Positions 18,367 to 27,740 of a stretch of DNA of 36,324 nucleotides are shown here, in pieces. This DNA is from Okeania hirsuta (GTDB lineage Bacteria > Cyanobacteriota > Cyanobacteriia > Cyanobacteriales > Microcoleaceae): assembly GCF_003838195.1 (NCBI RefSeq), contig NZ_RCBY01000058.1, positions 1 to 36,324 on the forward strand. Direction: 5' to 3'. Each line of letters begins with the position of its first letter. The stretch's first letter is position 1. The notes beneath the pieces were generated by a model. The model was not told the origin of the DNA. It did not search any database and saw only the letters and a program-made list of their open reading frames with translations. The translations under genes were made by a program, and so were the position numbers.

Positions 18367-18936
18367 CTAAAAATCCCACTCCATAAATAAGTCTGTTACT
18401 GGTAATGTAAAACCTGGTAAAATATCTTCTCCATCTAAATTATCAGCAACTTGTAATAATTTATCTGGTTGTGGTTTATGGTTGATTAAAATTGATTTTT
18501 CATCAGGATTAATTACCCAAACTAACCGACAGTTATTTTCAAAGTATTCAACAATTTTTTGATGTAGTTCCTCAAATGTATTATTAGGATAAATCACCTC
18601 TACTGCTAAATCGGGAGCACCTTGAAAATAACCTTTAGGTAATCGCTTTAATCCTAATAAACGGTCTTTGGAAACAAAATAAATATCTGGAGAACGTTTA
18701 TTACCAGATTTGAAAGTAAAGGCTGTACTAGAATCGCAAGTTACACCTAATTTTTTAGGACGAGCATATAATTCTATTACACCACATAGATAAGCGGTAA
18801 TATTACCATGCTCCATTCCCGAATTTCCCATATCAACAACTTCTCCATTAATTAATTCATAATGACTACCATCTTCTGATAAAGCTCTAAATTCTTCATC
18901 AGTTAATATCTTATTTTCGGTTGCTATATTCATCAA
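18367..18936 (-). CDS. Uma2 family (DUF820) restriction-like endonuclease
   Basis: A 189-residue member of the very large cyanobacterial Uma2/DUF820 family, with a PD-(D/E)xK nuclease fold. Visible positions are YELINGEVV (26-34), SPDIYFV (82-88), APDLAVEVI (107-115, Asp109 and Glu113) and Lys127 in the following helix. VWVINPDEKSI follows. The usual SPS/SPN after the second strand is changed to YPNNT, a mild deviation that does not remove the acidic residues. The biological role of these proteins is not established; they are often amplified in repeat-rich cyanobacterial genomes. It lies 100 bp upstream of the secreted unknown on the same strand. Confidence 0.88.
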   Translation of the reverse strand: MMNIATENKILTDEEFRALSEDGSHYELINGEVVDMGNSGMEHGNITAYLCGVIELYARPKKLGVTCDSSTAFTFKSGNKRSPDIYFVSKDRLLGLKRLPKGYFQGAPDLAVEVIYPNNTFEELHQKIVEYFENNCRLVWVINPDEKSILINHKPQPDKLLQVADNLDGEDILPGFTLPVTDLFMEWDF

Positions 18937-19106
18937 TTTATTCTGCTATTTTGTGATATTTTTTTGTGATAATTTAATTAAGTAATTTAATAATTTATCA
19001 AATTAGCCCAATTACATTTTAGATCATATCAAATCTGCTTGCTATGGTTCCCGTTTGCGTAGTATAAACTAGGAGAAAATTGGAGTATATAGAATTTATA
19101 CTGTCA

Positions 19107-19134
19107 GTAGGGGCAAACTGCCGTTTGCCTCTAC
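19107..19134. repeat. Palindrome of the GTAGGGGCAAAC type
   Basis: GTAGGGGCAAAC and GTTTGCCTCTAC form a 12-bp stem with one mismatch around TGCC. Palindromes of this type (GTAGGGGCGAACGGCC...) are widespread in cyanobacterial genomes. Here it sits inside a larger inverted-repeat unit. Confidence 0.65.
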
Positions 19135-19193
19135 AATATTGATTCTTATTACTAAATGCCAAATAATACTAAAGAAAAGCGGATTTGGTATCA

Positions 19194-19386
19194 TAGCAAT
19201 TTGAAAAAAGAATGTTACAAATAATAAGCAACATGAAAATAATTTGTAGGAAATATATATTTGACTAAAAAGATAAATTACTACATAAAAAATGGTATCA
19301 AACCTATTTATTCTGACTCCTGACTCCTGTCTCCTGACTCCTAAGCAGTAACCTATTTATTTGCAGCAAATATTTATCAAATTGGT
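19194..19386. repeat. ATACCAATTT-family miniature element
   Basis: The left end has AATTTGAAAAAAGAATGTTA and the interior TTTGACTAAAAAGATAAATT and AAAAATGGTATCAAA. It has a heptamer tract (19313-19342), and the right end is AGCAAATATTTATCAAATTG. It shares the order of blocks with the copies at 33831-34183 and 35781-35971. Its terminal bases are decayed (TAGCAATT instead of ATACCAATT). Confidence 0.65.
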
Positions 19387-19414
19387 CTCACACTCTATTT
19401 TTAGTCAATAGCAA

Positions 19415-20878
19415 ATGTTTAAACTTTCCCTCAAACAAGTTACAATTACTTTTCTTATGGTATTTATCAATCCATTAATAGCACTTAGTCAGGAAATTGC
19501 TACAACAATTTGTCCCTCTGAATTAAGTAATCGGATTGATGCTGTAGTTAACCGCCCAATTTTTAATCGTTCTCGGTGGGGAATTTTAGTTGAAACTTTA
19601 TCGGAAAAAACAACAGTTTATAACCGAGATGCTGAATATTATTTCATTCCTGCTTCTACGGCTAAACTATTAACAACTGCAGCAGTATTACAAAAACTTC
19701 GCCCTCAATTTAGAATTAGAACTTCAGTTTATGGTGATGGGAATGGCAATATATATATTGTGGGTAGAGGCGACCCTAGTTTAACAGAAACTCAACTGCA
19801 AAGTTTGGCTGAACAATTAAAGGAACAGGGGATAGAAAATATTAATCAATTAATTGCTGATGATAGTTATTTTGAAGGAACAGGAGTTAATCCTAATTGG
19901 GAATGGGAAGATGTTCAGGCTGGTTATGGCGCACCTATTAATAGTTTAATCCTGAATCAAAATGCTATAGATTTGGTTTTGTCGCCTCAAAATTTAGGTC
20001 AACCTTTACAAGTTACTTTTGTTAATTCTGTTGAAGGTCAAAAATGGCAGATTGAAAATAATTCGGTGACTGTAGGAAAGAATGAAAAAGAATTTGTTGA
20101 GGTAGGAAGAGATTTTATTCAGCCAATAATTCGGATATCTGGGCAACTAAGAGTTGGTTCGACATCGGAACCTGTTTATGTGGCGGTTGTAGAACCTGTG
20201 GATAATTTTTTAAATAAATTTCGTGAAGTTTTAGCAACAACAGGAATTCAGGTTTCTCAAATAGTAAAAAAATCACAGATTGCCTCTAATATAAATTTGA
20301 ATGAATTAGCTTTTGTGGAGTCTCCAACATTAGCGGAATTAGTGGAGGAAGTTAATAGAAAGAGTAATAATCTTTATACAGAAGCTTTGTTACGGCAAAT
20401 GGGAGTTAGGAGTAGATTAATTCCTAGGAAAAAATCTAATAATCAGACTTTAGCAAAAAGTTTGGAGGAGGTAAAAGTAATTTTAACTAGGTTAGGAGTT
20501 ACTCCCAATAGTTTTGTTTTAAATGATGGCTCTGGTTTGTCTCGTCATAATTTAGTTAGTCCGGAAGCTTTGGTACAAACTCTCAGAATAATGGCTAATT
20601 CTCCTTGGGCAAATATTTATAGAAATTCTTTACCTGTGGCTGGTGTAAATGGTACATTGAGTAGACGTTTTAGAAATAGTTTTGCGGAGGGAAATGTACA
20701 AGCAAAAACAGGAACAATTAGTGGAGTTTCGGGTTTAGCAGGATATATTCAACCTGCTAATTTTGAGCCTTTAGTATTTAGTATTATTGTCAATCAGTCT
20801 GACTTAGAAACCAAAGATTTGAGAAGTGCTATTGATGAAATAGTTTTGTTATTGACTCAGTTAAAATCTTGTGGTTAG
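19415..20878 (+). CDS. dacB: D-alanyl-D-alanine carboxypeptidase/endopeptidase (PBP4-like, peptidase S13)
   Basis: A 487-residue periplasmic penicillin-binding protein that trims D-Ala from peptidoglycan stem peptides and can cut D-Ala cross-links. The signal peptide is about 1-26 (KQVTITFLMVFINPLIALSQ). The serine-protease triad motifs are complete: SxxK as STAK with nucleophile Ser81 and Lys84, SxN as SNN at 317-319, and KTG at 431-433 (QAKTGTISGVSGLAGY). The large insert between SxxK and SxN is the S13 family's hallmark. Length matches the family. The start follows a spacer of two mobile elements, and no clear Shine-Dalgarno sequence is seen. The stop is followed at once by GAAGGAAGAAGG-type tandem repeats. 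Confidence 0.93.
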   Translation: MFKLSLKQVTITFLMVFINPLIALSQEIATTICPSELSNRIDAVVNRPIFNRSRWGILVETLSEKTTVYNRDAEYYFIPASTAKLLTTAAVLQKLRPQFRIRTSVYGDGNGNIYIVGRGDPSLTETQLQSLAEQLKEQGIENINQLIADDSYFEGTGVNPNWEWEDVQAGYGAPINSLILNQNAIDLVLSPQNLGQPLQVTFVNSVEGQKWQIENNSVTVGKNEKEFVEVGRDFIQPIIRISGQLRVGSTSEPVYVAVVEPVDNFLNKFREVLATTGIQVSQIVKKSQIASNINLNELAFVESPTLAELVEEVNRKSNNLYTEALLRQMGVRSRLIPRKKSNNQTLAKSLEEVKVILTRLGVTPNSFVLNDGSGLSRHNLVSPEALVQTLRIMANSPWANIYRNSLPVAGVNGTLSRRFRNSFAEGNVQAKTGTISGVSGLAGYIQPANFEPLVFSIIVNQSDLETKDLRSAIDEIVLLLTQLKSCG

Positions 20879-20914
20879 AAGAAGGAAGAAGGAAGAAGGA
20901 AGAAGAATTGAAGA

Positions 20915-20948
<34 letters not shown>

Positions 20949-21030
20949 AAAATTACATGGGGATTCGCTCCCCCAAGTAATTTTGAACACCGTGTAGACG
21001 GTGGGGTATTAAACCCACAAAGAAAATGAT
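20949..21030. repeat. IS605-end-like double-hairpin repeat, copy 1
   Basis: AAAATTAC...TGGGGA loops back to TCCCCCAAGTAATTTT, followed by hairpin CACCGT-GTAG-ACGGTG (20988-21003) and GGGTATTAAACCC (21004-21016), then AAAGAAAATGATAA. Copies 2 and 3 are at 21044-21142 and 29279-29391. Copy 1 has a 3-nt loop (TCG) where the others carry about 26-28 extra nucleotides. Confidence 0.6.
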
Positions 21031-21043
21031 AAAAAGGAAAAAG

Positions 21044-21142
21044 TGGATGGGGATAGTCTTCGACAAGCCGCTCCGCGTCTACAAACCTCAACTAATTGTA
21101 AACACCATGTAGACAGTGGGGTATTAAACCCAAAAGAAAAAG
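21044..21142. repeat. IS605-end-like double-hairpin repeat, copy 2 (degenerate)
   Basis: The order of blocks is the same as in copy 1: TGGGGATAGTC, a GCCGCTCCGCGTCTAC insert, AATTGTAAACACC, ATGTAGACAGTG, GGGGTATTAAACCC and AAAAGAAAAAGATAA. Hairpin bases are drifting (CACCATGTAGACAGTG). Confidence 0.55.
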
Positions 21143-21970
21143 ATAATTTTTGGAGTAGTTAAAAATTATTAAAGTAGCACTCAGCAATCAGCAATCAGCT
21201 TTTCAAGGTGTATAATGGGGGATTAAAACCCCCATAAAAGGCACACCACGCGCTTTTTCAAATATAGTGGGGGACTTAAACCCTTGAATTTTTAGCTGAC
21301 AGCTAAATGCTGTTTGCGGAGCATTCTGGAACTGAAAAGCTGATAGCTAGTTAAATTATATTAATTCACATTAATATACAGCAGATTCCACTTTGGTACA
21401 CCGATCGCGAGCAAGATGCCCGCACTATAAACATTTAATTGTTAATTTCTGTACTTCTTATGCAAGGAATCTGCTGTAATACCAATAGTAAAGTTTTTCC
21501 CTGAATCTATCCCACTATTTTTTTTTACAGGTTTATTTGTTTAAGTAAAATGTGTTTTAAAAGCTGAAATTTTCGTTTTTAAGTCTCAAAATATTTAGGG
21601 TTTTTAGCAAAAATCTTAGGTGGTAGTGCATTGTCATGGTCGTGCATTGTCATTATTTTTGTAACCAGACACAGTAGTGGGAGCATCTTGCTCCCTTTTG
21701 AACTTTCCTAACGTTTCCTTCCAATGCTATACCAGATATAGTAGTGAGATAATCTTGCTCCCTCCCTTCGAGGATGCCCGCACTAGGCATTGTTCATCTG
21801 CATATAGCATTACTATGCAGGACTATCAAATCTTATACAATTTCTGAATAGTAATGCTATGTTTGATTAACATCTCCCTATCTCCCTATATCCCCATATT
21901 ATGATAAAAAAACTTAAAAATTACTTCGGTTAAAAGTGAAAAAGTCTGATATTATTTTAGTTGGTACAAA

Positions 21971-22078
21971 ACTTACGCACAAGGCACGAAAAAATAGTGT
22001 TTGAGATTGCTTTCCGTTCCGGACTGCTCCGCAAACCCTATCGGTCGCAATGACCGAAATACACTCTACTGCGTAAGT
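21971..22078. repeat. 108-bp inverted-repeat element, copy A (upstream of the Mo-hydroxylase genes)
   Basis: ACTTACGCAC at the left and CTGCGTAAGT at the right are terminal inverted repeats. The interior GAGATTGCTTTCCGTTCCGG and CTGCTCCGCAAACCCTATCG recur in inverted orientation at 26759-26866. Identity between copies is high by eye. It is non-coding and ends 50 bp before the FeS-subunit start. Confidence 0.75.
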
Positions 22079-22128
22079 CTTATGGTAGTTATGACAGAAT
22101 AGTTATCTAAATTTTACAGATTATTAAA

Positions 22129-22623
22129 ATGTTAGAAAAAGAAAAAATAGCACTAACATTAAAAATTAATGGAGTGCAACATCATCTAGAGATAGAACCT
22201 CGCGTGACTCTGTTAGATGCACTGCGAGAATATCTAGGTTTAACAGGGACAAAAAAAGGATGTGATCGCGGAGAATGCGGAGCTTGCACGGTATTAGTCG
22301 ATGGAAAACGCATTAACGCTTGTATGACTCTGGCAGTAATGCAAATCGGAAAGTCAATTATTACTATTGAGGGTTTAGCAGAAGAAAATGGACAACTCCA
22401 CCCAATGCAAACAGCTTTCATTGAGCATGACGCTTTTCAATGTGGGTATTGTACTCCCGGTCAAATAGTTTCCGCAGTAGGTTTACTAGCAGAAACACAA
22501 CCAAAGTCAGATCGAGAAATTCGGGAAGGTATGAGTGGCAACCTTTGTCGCTGTGGTGCTTATCATCATATCGTTGCAGCAGTTCGTGAAGTAGTGGAGA
22601 AAACAGAAAATGCAGCCATTTAG
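22129..22623 (+). CDS. Molybdenum hydroxylase small subunit, two [2Fe-2S] clusters (PaoA/XdhC-CoxS type)
   Basis: A 164-residue electron-transfer subunit of a xanthine-oxidase-family enzyme. It passes electrons from the Mo site to the FAD subunit. The plant-type cluster ligands are Cys45, Cys50, Cys53 and Cys65 (GCDRGECGACTV and INACM). The Mo-proximal cluster uses Cys105, Cys108, Cys140 and Cys142 (QCGYCTPG, NLCRCGAY). E. coli PaoA has a Tat signal; this one starts directly at the ferredoxin fold, so the enzyme should be cytoplasmic. The gene overlaps the FAD-subunit gene by 14 bp, a sign of translational coupling. No clear Shine-Dalgarno or promoter could be read in the repeat-filled region upstream. 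Confidence 0.93.
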   Translation: MLEKEKIALTLKINGVQHHLEIEPRVTLLDALREYLGLTGTKKGCDRGECGACTVLVDGKRINACMTLAVMQIGKSIITIEGLAEENGQLHPMQTAFIEHDAFQCGYCTPGQIVSAVGLLAETQPKSDREIREGMSGNLCRCGAYHHIVAAVREVVEKTENAAI

Positions 22624-23626
22624 TTATGCCAGAGTTAATGAAGAAAATACCGCCATAAGCACAGTTTCTCAGGATGAGACTATATATTTTATTGCTGGTG
22701 GTACAGACTTAATAGGTTTAATTAAAGATGGCGTACAAACACCAAAGCAAGTTCTAGACATCAACTCTCTGTCTTTAGACTCAGTGGAAGTCGATGCTGA
22801 CAACAACCTCCGTATCGGTGCTTTGGCAAAATTGAGCGATGTTGCCCGTTATTCCACAGTGAAAAATTCCTATCCTGTCATTTCAGAAGCAATATTAGAA
22901 AGTGCTTCTCCTCAACTGCGGAATATGGCAACAGTGGGAGGAAATTTATTACAGCGTACCCGTTGTAATTATTTTCGCGACCCAGTTTTTCCTTGCAACC
23001 GTCGTATTCCAGGTACGAGTTGCCCTGCTATAGAAGGTTACAATAGAATGCACGCTATTTTAGGTACGAGCGAATATTGCATTGCCACTCATCCTTCAGA
23101 CTTGGCAGTAGCATTAGTTGCTTTAGGTGCAGTAGTTTGTATTCAGGGTAAAACTGCACAACGTCGAGTGCCGATAAATAATTTTTATCTTTTACCCGGG
23201 GAAACACCCCATCGAGAAAATGTTTTAGATCATGGGGAGTTAATAGTTGCTGTAGAAGTACCTGCTGTTTCCTGGTTTAGCAACTCCCACTATCTCAAAG
23301 TACGCGATCGCGCCAATTATGAATTTGCCCTAGTTTCTGTAGCTCTTGCTCTGGAAGTTGAGCAAAATATTATTAAGTCTGCGCGACTAGCATTAGGAGG
23401 AGTTGGTACAAAACCTTGGCGTTCCCAGGAAGCAGAAACAGCATTGCAAGGAAAACCGATAAATGAAGCAACTTTTTCTACGGCAGCAGAAGTAGCTTTG
23501 GCACAAGCAAAACCACAACAACATAACCAGTTCAAAATTGAACTAGCTAAACGTAGCATTATTCGTGCGCTGTCAACTGTATTACTTAGGAGTCAGGAGG
23601 CAGGAAAGAAGAAGAAACAGGAGTAG
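22610..23626 (+). CDS. Molybdenum hydroxylase FAD subunit with extra [4Fe-4S] motif (PaoB type)
   Basis: A 338-residue CoxM-like FAD subunit. FAD-binding motifs are AGGTDLIGLIKDG (29-41) and ATVGGNLLQ (107-115). Between them and THPSDLAVAL it has the insert RTRCNYFRDPVFPCN...GTSCPA...SEYCIATHPSD. Its Cys119, Cys129, Cys138 and Cys157 match the arrangement that binds an additional [4Fe-4S] in E. coli aldehyde oxidoreductase PaoB (family knowledge); xanthine dehydrogenases of the CoxM type usually lack it. This points to PaoABC-like aldehyde oxidation rather than purine oxidation. The natural C-terminus is near residue 323. The last residues (RSQEAGKKKKQE) are encoded by AGGAGTCAGGAGG-type repeats. 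The following 586 bp of mobile-element debris separates it from the Mo subunit. Confidence 0.9.
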   Translation: MQPFSYARVNEENTAISTVSQDETIYFIAGGTDLIGLIKDGVQTPKQVLDINSLSLDSVEVDADNNLRIGALAKLSDVARYSTVKNSYPVISEAILESASPQLRNMATVGGNLLQRTRCNYFRDPVFPCNRRIPGTSCPAIEGYNRMHAILGTSEYCIATHPSDLAVALVALGAVVCIQGKTAQRRVPINNFYLLPGETPHRENVLDHGELIVAVEVPAVSWFSNSHYLKVRDRANYEFALVSVALALEVEQNIIKSARLALGGVGTKPWRSQEAETALQGKPINEATFSTAAEVALAQAKPQQHNQFKIELAKRSIIRALSTVLLRSQEAGKKKKQE

Positions 23627-23681
23627 AAGGAGAAAGTTTTTTGTTTGCTGGCGTACAACGCATCCTATCTCCTAATGTTAG

Positions 23682-23759
23682 GAGCCGGATGAGCTGGAAA
23701 CTCTCAAGTCCGGTTTTGAAACAGAGGTGAGGGATAGTGATATCCCCATCGACTGTAAC
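23682..23759 (+). mobile_element. Group II intron 3' end (domains V and VI)
   Basis: GAGCCGGAT (23682-23690) pairs with the GTCCGGTTTT strand (about 23709-23717). This forms a domain V with the catalytic AGC triad at 23683-23685 and a GGAAAC-type apical loop. Domain VI follows: ACAG (23721-23724) pairs with CTGT (23753-23756), GGTG with CATC, and GGGATA with TATCCC. This leaves an unpaired A at 23752, seven nucleotides before the 3' end ...GTAAC (23759), matching the branch-point rule and the AY ending. Domains I-IV and the intron protein are absent. Confidence 0.8.
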
Positions 23760-24082
23760 TATCCAAGTTCTCAAATATGTTCAAACTGTGGGCATCAACA
23801 GAAAATGCCGTTAAACTTGAGAACTTACGTTAGCGGAGCTTTGCGTTAGCAAATGTAGTGAATGCGGTTTTGAAGCTGACAGAGATTTTAATGCTGCTGT
23901 CAACTTGAAAAACTATGTGTATAAGTAGCTTGAGTTCCAAGCGAGTTTAAGCCTGTGGAGAGAATAAGTTACAGACTGCGGTCAGTGGTTCTCACAGAAG
24001 CAGGAAGCTAGCTCCAAAACCCTATTGGATAAGTTTGGGTAAGTTTAGTAGAACGGAAGAAACAATAAGAAACCCCCAGTAG
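23760..24082 (+). pseudogene. Decayed IS605-type tnpB, C-terminal part only
   Basis: Directly after the intron 3' end the sequence reads YPSSQICSNCGHQQKMPL, the first half of the TnpB zinc ribbon. After a 22-nt insertion (23832-23853) the frame shifts to CSECGFEADRDFNAAVNLKN, the second CxxC plus the RDxNAAxN RuvC-III motif (Asp is a catalytic residue of TnpB). A stop and a further frameshift precede a tail with ACGE. There is no upstream RuvC-I/II, so it is dead. TnpB is an RNA-guided nuclease of IS200/IS605 elements. The intron appears to have inserted in the tnpB zinc-ribbon region. Confidence 0.85.
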
Positions 24083-24212
24083 AAGGAGAAAGTTTTTTGT
24101 TGAGCTGGCGCACAACACCTCCTTTCGGCATGAAGGGCGCAAACGTTAACGGTTTTGCTTCGCCAAACGCAAAAAAAATAACTATTACGAACTATTTAAG
24201 TAAACACCAAAC

Positions 24213-26426
24213 ATGAACAAAGTTATCGGAAAACCCATCAACCGTGTAGACGGAAAACTTAAAGTTACAGGTGGCGCACGTTATACCGCTGATATGCCAG
24301 TTGAAAACTTGACTTACGGCGTATTAATAGAAAGCACCATTGCTAAAGGCAAAATTACCAAGCTCGAAACTATCGCAGCAGAAACCGCCCCCGGAGTATT
24401 AGCAGTTATTACCCACCGCAACGTTCCCAAATTTAATCAAATTACTTTTTTTCCTGGGGGACAAAGTCTCCCCATTCTCCAGGATGAGAATATCTATTAT
24501 CAAGGACAGCACATTGGGATAGTAGTTGCAAAAACTTTAGAGCAAGCTCAATATGCAGCTACCTTGGTTAAAGTCGAATATAAAATTGAACAACCAATTA
24601 TAGATATAGATACAGCACTCCAACAGGGATATAAACCAGAAAGAATTTTTCTGGATATGCTACCCGCTCATTCCTTCTGGGGCGACATTAACTCTGGGCG
24701 TTCCCAAGCAGAGGTATTAGTCGAACAAACCTACAGCACCCCCGTAGAACATCATAACCCCATGGAACCTTCAGCAACTCTAGCAGTTTGGGAAGATGAC
24801 CGTCTCACCCTCTACGATACAACTCAAGCAGTCTCCTTAACACAAGAAACCATCGCCAAAGTATTCGAGATACCTCCAGAAAACATCCGAGTTATTTGTC
24901 AATATCTCGGTGGTGGATTCGGTTGTAAAGCACTTATTTGGCCTCACACTATCCTGACTGCCCTGGCAGCGCGTTATGTTCAGCATCCCGTTAAACTAGC
25001 ACTCACCCGCGCCCAGATGTATACTTCTGTGGGATACCGCCCCCCGACTCGCCAACATCTGACCCTTGGTGCAACTAAAGCAGGCAAACTTACACTCATC
25101 AAACATATTGGCGAAAACATTACCTCACCCTTTGACGAATTTGCCGAAGCAGTTGCAATGGCAACAAATATGATATATGCCTGCCCTAACCTGGACACCA
25201 ACTACAATCTCGGTTCTATCAATACTAGTACTCCCACTTTTATGCGGGCACCGGGGGAAGCAGCAGGAATGTTTGCCTTAGAGTCAGCAATGGATGAACT
25301 TAGTTATGCTCTAGAATTAGACCCTATCGAACTCCGCCTCCGCAACCATGCAGATGTAGAACCTGCTACCGGACATCCATGGTCGAGTAAATCTCTCAAA
25401 GAATGTTATCAGCGAGGAGCAGAAATATTTGGTTGGAAACACCGCAACCCTAAACCCGGTTCTATGAGTAACGGCGATCGTCTCATTGGTTGGGGAATGG
25501 CAAGCGCTACTTTTCCAGCAAATAGTTGGCCTGCCAATGCTAAGGTAACTATATATAATAGTGGGAAAATTTTAGTCGAAAGTGCAACCCACGACTTAGG
25601 TACCGGCACTTATACTGTGATGACTCAAGTGGCAGCAGAGGTTTTAGGGGTATCTCTAGAACAGGTGGAATTTAAACTCGGTGACACAAATTTACCTAAA
25701 GCTCCACTAACAGGAAATTCGACTACAGCAAGTAGTGTGGGTTCGGCAGTACAAGCAGCAGCAATCAATGCTCGGAATAAAATATTAGAGATAGCAGTTT
25801 CTGACTCAGACTCTCCACTGTATCAAGCAAAACCAGAGGAGATAATTTTTGATTCAGGGAAATTATTGTTGCAAAATAATCCTACTTTGGGGGAAAGTTA
25901 TCAGGAAATTCTCACTCATCATGGTGGGGAAAATATTGAAGCGGTTGGTGATAATGCATCGAAACAGAAACAACCAGAATATGCTAAACATTCTTTTGGG
26001 GCAGTTTTTGTGGAAGTGCAAGTAGACCGACTTTTGGGAGAAGTGCGGGTGAAGCGGTGTGTTGGTGTCTACGGTGCTGGACGTATTCTCAATGCGAAGA
26101 CTGCCCGCAGTCAAATGATAGGCGGTATTACTTGGGGTATTGGTATGGCGTTGATGGAACATACGGTAATGTCTCCTCACTATGGTCGCATTCTCAATCA
26201 TAATCTTTCTGATTATTTGATACCCGTGCAGTTAGATGTGCCGGATATTCAGGTGCAGTTTGTAGAGGAGGAAGATCCTTATGTGAATGCTTTGGGTACT
26301 AAGGGTATTGGGGAACTTTCTCTAGTAGGTGTTGCAGCAGCGATCGCTAATGCTGTTTATCATGCCACAGGTAAGCGTATTCGAGATTTGCCTATTACTC
26401 CAGATAAGTTATTAGAATCAAGTTGA
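24213..26426 (+). CDS. Molybdenum hydroxylase large subunit, Mo-cofactor binding (PaoC/XdhA-like aldehyde oxidoreductase)
   Basis: A 737-residue catalytic subunit of the xanthine oxidase family that hydroxylates aldehydes or N-heterocycles with water as oxygen source. It begins with the family opening GKPINRVDGKLKVTGGARYT. Moco-binding segments include QYLGGGFGCK, FMRAPGEAAGMFALESAMDE, and DLGTGTYTVMTQVAAEVLG with the later GNSTTASSVGSA. The catalytic glutamate is Glu701 in TKGIGELSLVG, near the C-terminus as in PaoC. Length agrees with PaoC (about 730) and the FAD partner is PaoB-like, so an aldehyde substrate is likelier than xanthine (inference). The start follows a repeat-derived leader with no clear Shine-Dalgarno. 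Heptamer repeats begin right after the stop. Confidence 0.93.
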   Translation: MNKVIGKPINRVDGKLKVTGGARYTADMPVENLTYGVLIESTIAKGKITKLETIAAETAPGVLAVITHRNVPKFNQITFFPGGQSLPILQDENIYYQGQHIGIVVAKTLEQAQYAATLVKVEYKIEQPIIDIDTALQQGYKPERIFLDMLPAHSFWGDINSGRSQAEVLVEQTYSTPVEHHNPMEPSATLAVWEDDRLTLYDTTQAVSLTQETIAKVFEIPPENIRVICQYLGGGFGCKALIWPHTILTALAARYVQHPVKLALTRAQMYTSVGYRPPTRQHLTLGATKAGKLTLIKHIGENITSPFDEFAEAVAMATNMIYACPNLDTNYNLGSINTSTPTFMRAPGEAAGMFALESAMDELSYALELDPIELRLRNHADVEPATGHPWSSKSLKECYQRGAEIFGWKHRNPKPGSMSNGDRLIGWGMASATFPANSWPANAKVTIYNSGKILVESATHDLGTGTYTVMTQVAAEVLGVSLEQVEFKLGDTNLPKAPLTGNSTTASSVGSAVQAAAINARNKILEIAVSDSDSPLYQAKPEEIIFDSGKLLLQNNPTLGESYQEILTHHGGENIEAVGDNASKQKQPEYAKHSFGAVFVEVQVDRLLGEVRVKRCVGVYGAGRILNAKTARSQMIGGITWGIGMALMEHTVMSPHYGRILNHNLSDYLIPVQLDVPDIQVQFVEEEDPYVNALGTKGIGELSLVGVAAAIANAVYHATGKRIRDLPITPDKLLESS

Positions 26427-26500
26427 AGGGAGGAGTCAGGAGTCAGGAGTCAGCAGGGAAAGGAGGGAAGAAGAGGAGAAAGTTTTTTCATCACTAATTA

Positions 26501-26740
<240 letters not shown>

Positions 26741-26758
26741 TAATTATTCGGACATGAT

Positions 26759-26866
26759 ATTACGCAGTAGAAAGTATTTCCTTCATTGCGACCGACAGGG
26801 TTTGCGGAGCAGTCCGGAACGGAAAGCAATCTCAAAGGCTACTTTTTCGTACCTCGCGCGTAAGTC
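26759..26866. repeat. 108-bp inverted-repeat element, copy B (downstream of the Mo-hydroxylase genes)
   Basis: This is the reverse-complement relative of 21971-22078. It starts TTACGCAGTAGAAAGT, contains GTTTGCGGAGCAGTCCGGAA and ends CGCGCGTAAGT. It is inserted exactly at the GACATGATAT end of another element. The two copies face each other across the three structural Mo-hydroxylase genes. Confidence 0.75.
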
Positions 26867-27113
26867 CTGACACAGTGAAGAAAGTGGGGTTTTTCACAAG
26901 GGTTGCCGAGTAACAGAGAGCTTGAAAAAAAGGAACGAGTTGCTTAGGACTGATGTTAATGATGAACCGTAAGACAGGGAAATGTTTTTCTCACTGTTCT
27001 CTGTTCCCTGCCATAATTTTCACTTGAAAAACTAAAAGAAAATAAATTATGATACATAAATCATCAACCAATTTTACCTTTGACTTACTTCCTTTGTTAT
27101 CTTTGGTGTTTTC

Positions 27114-27740
<627 letters not shown>

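Larger units (their letters stand above)
18937..19414. other. Spacer of stacked miniature elements before dacB
   Basis: No gene. It holds an inverted-repeat unit of about 172 bp (ATATCAAATCTGCTT near 19027 facing AAGCGGATTTGGTATCAT near 19177-19194) with the palindrome at 19107-19134 in its middle. That is followed directly by the ATACCAATTT-family copy at 19194-19386. Confidence 0.6.
23627..24212. other. Mobile-element debris splitting the Mo-hydroxylase operon
   Basis: The FAD and Mo subunit genes, normally adjacent, are separated by 586 bp. It contains AGTAGAAGGAGAAAGTTTTT plus GCTGGCG.ACAACGC repeat units on both sides (about 23624-23660 and 24079-24115). Between them lie the intron 3' end and tnpB remnant (23682-24082), then a GCAAACGTTAACGGTTTTGC-like small repeat. 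Whether transcription still reads through to the Mo subunit is unknown. Confidence 0.7.

Noticed and set aside
20949-21300. CRISPR-like spaced repeats (GTGTAGACGGTGGGGTATTAAACCC-type units about 115 bp apart)
   Set aside because: Units are degenerate, irregularly spaced, few in number, and embedded in hairpins like IS605 ends. There is no direct-repeat/spacer periodicity and no cas gene.
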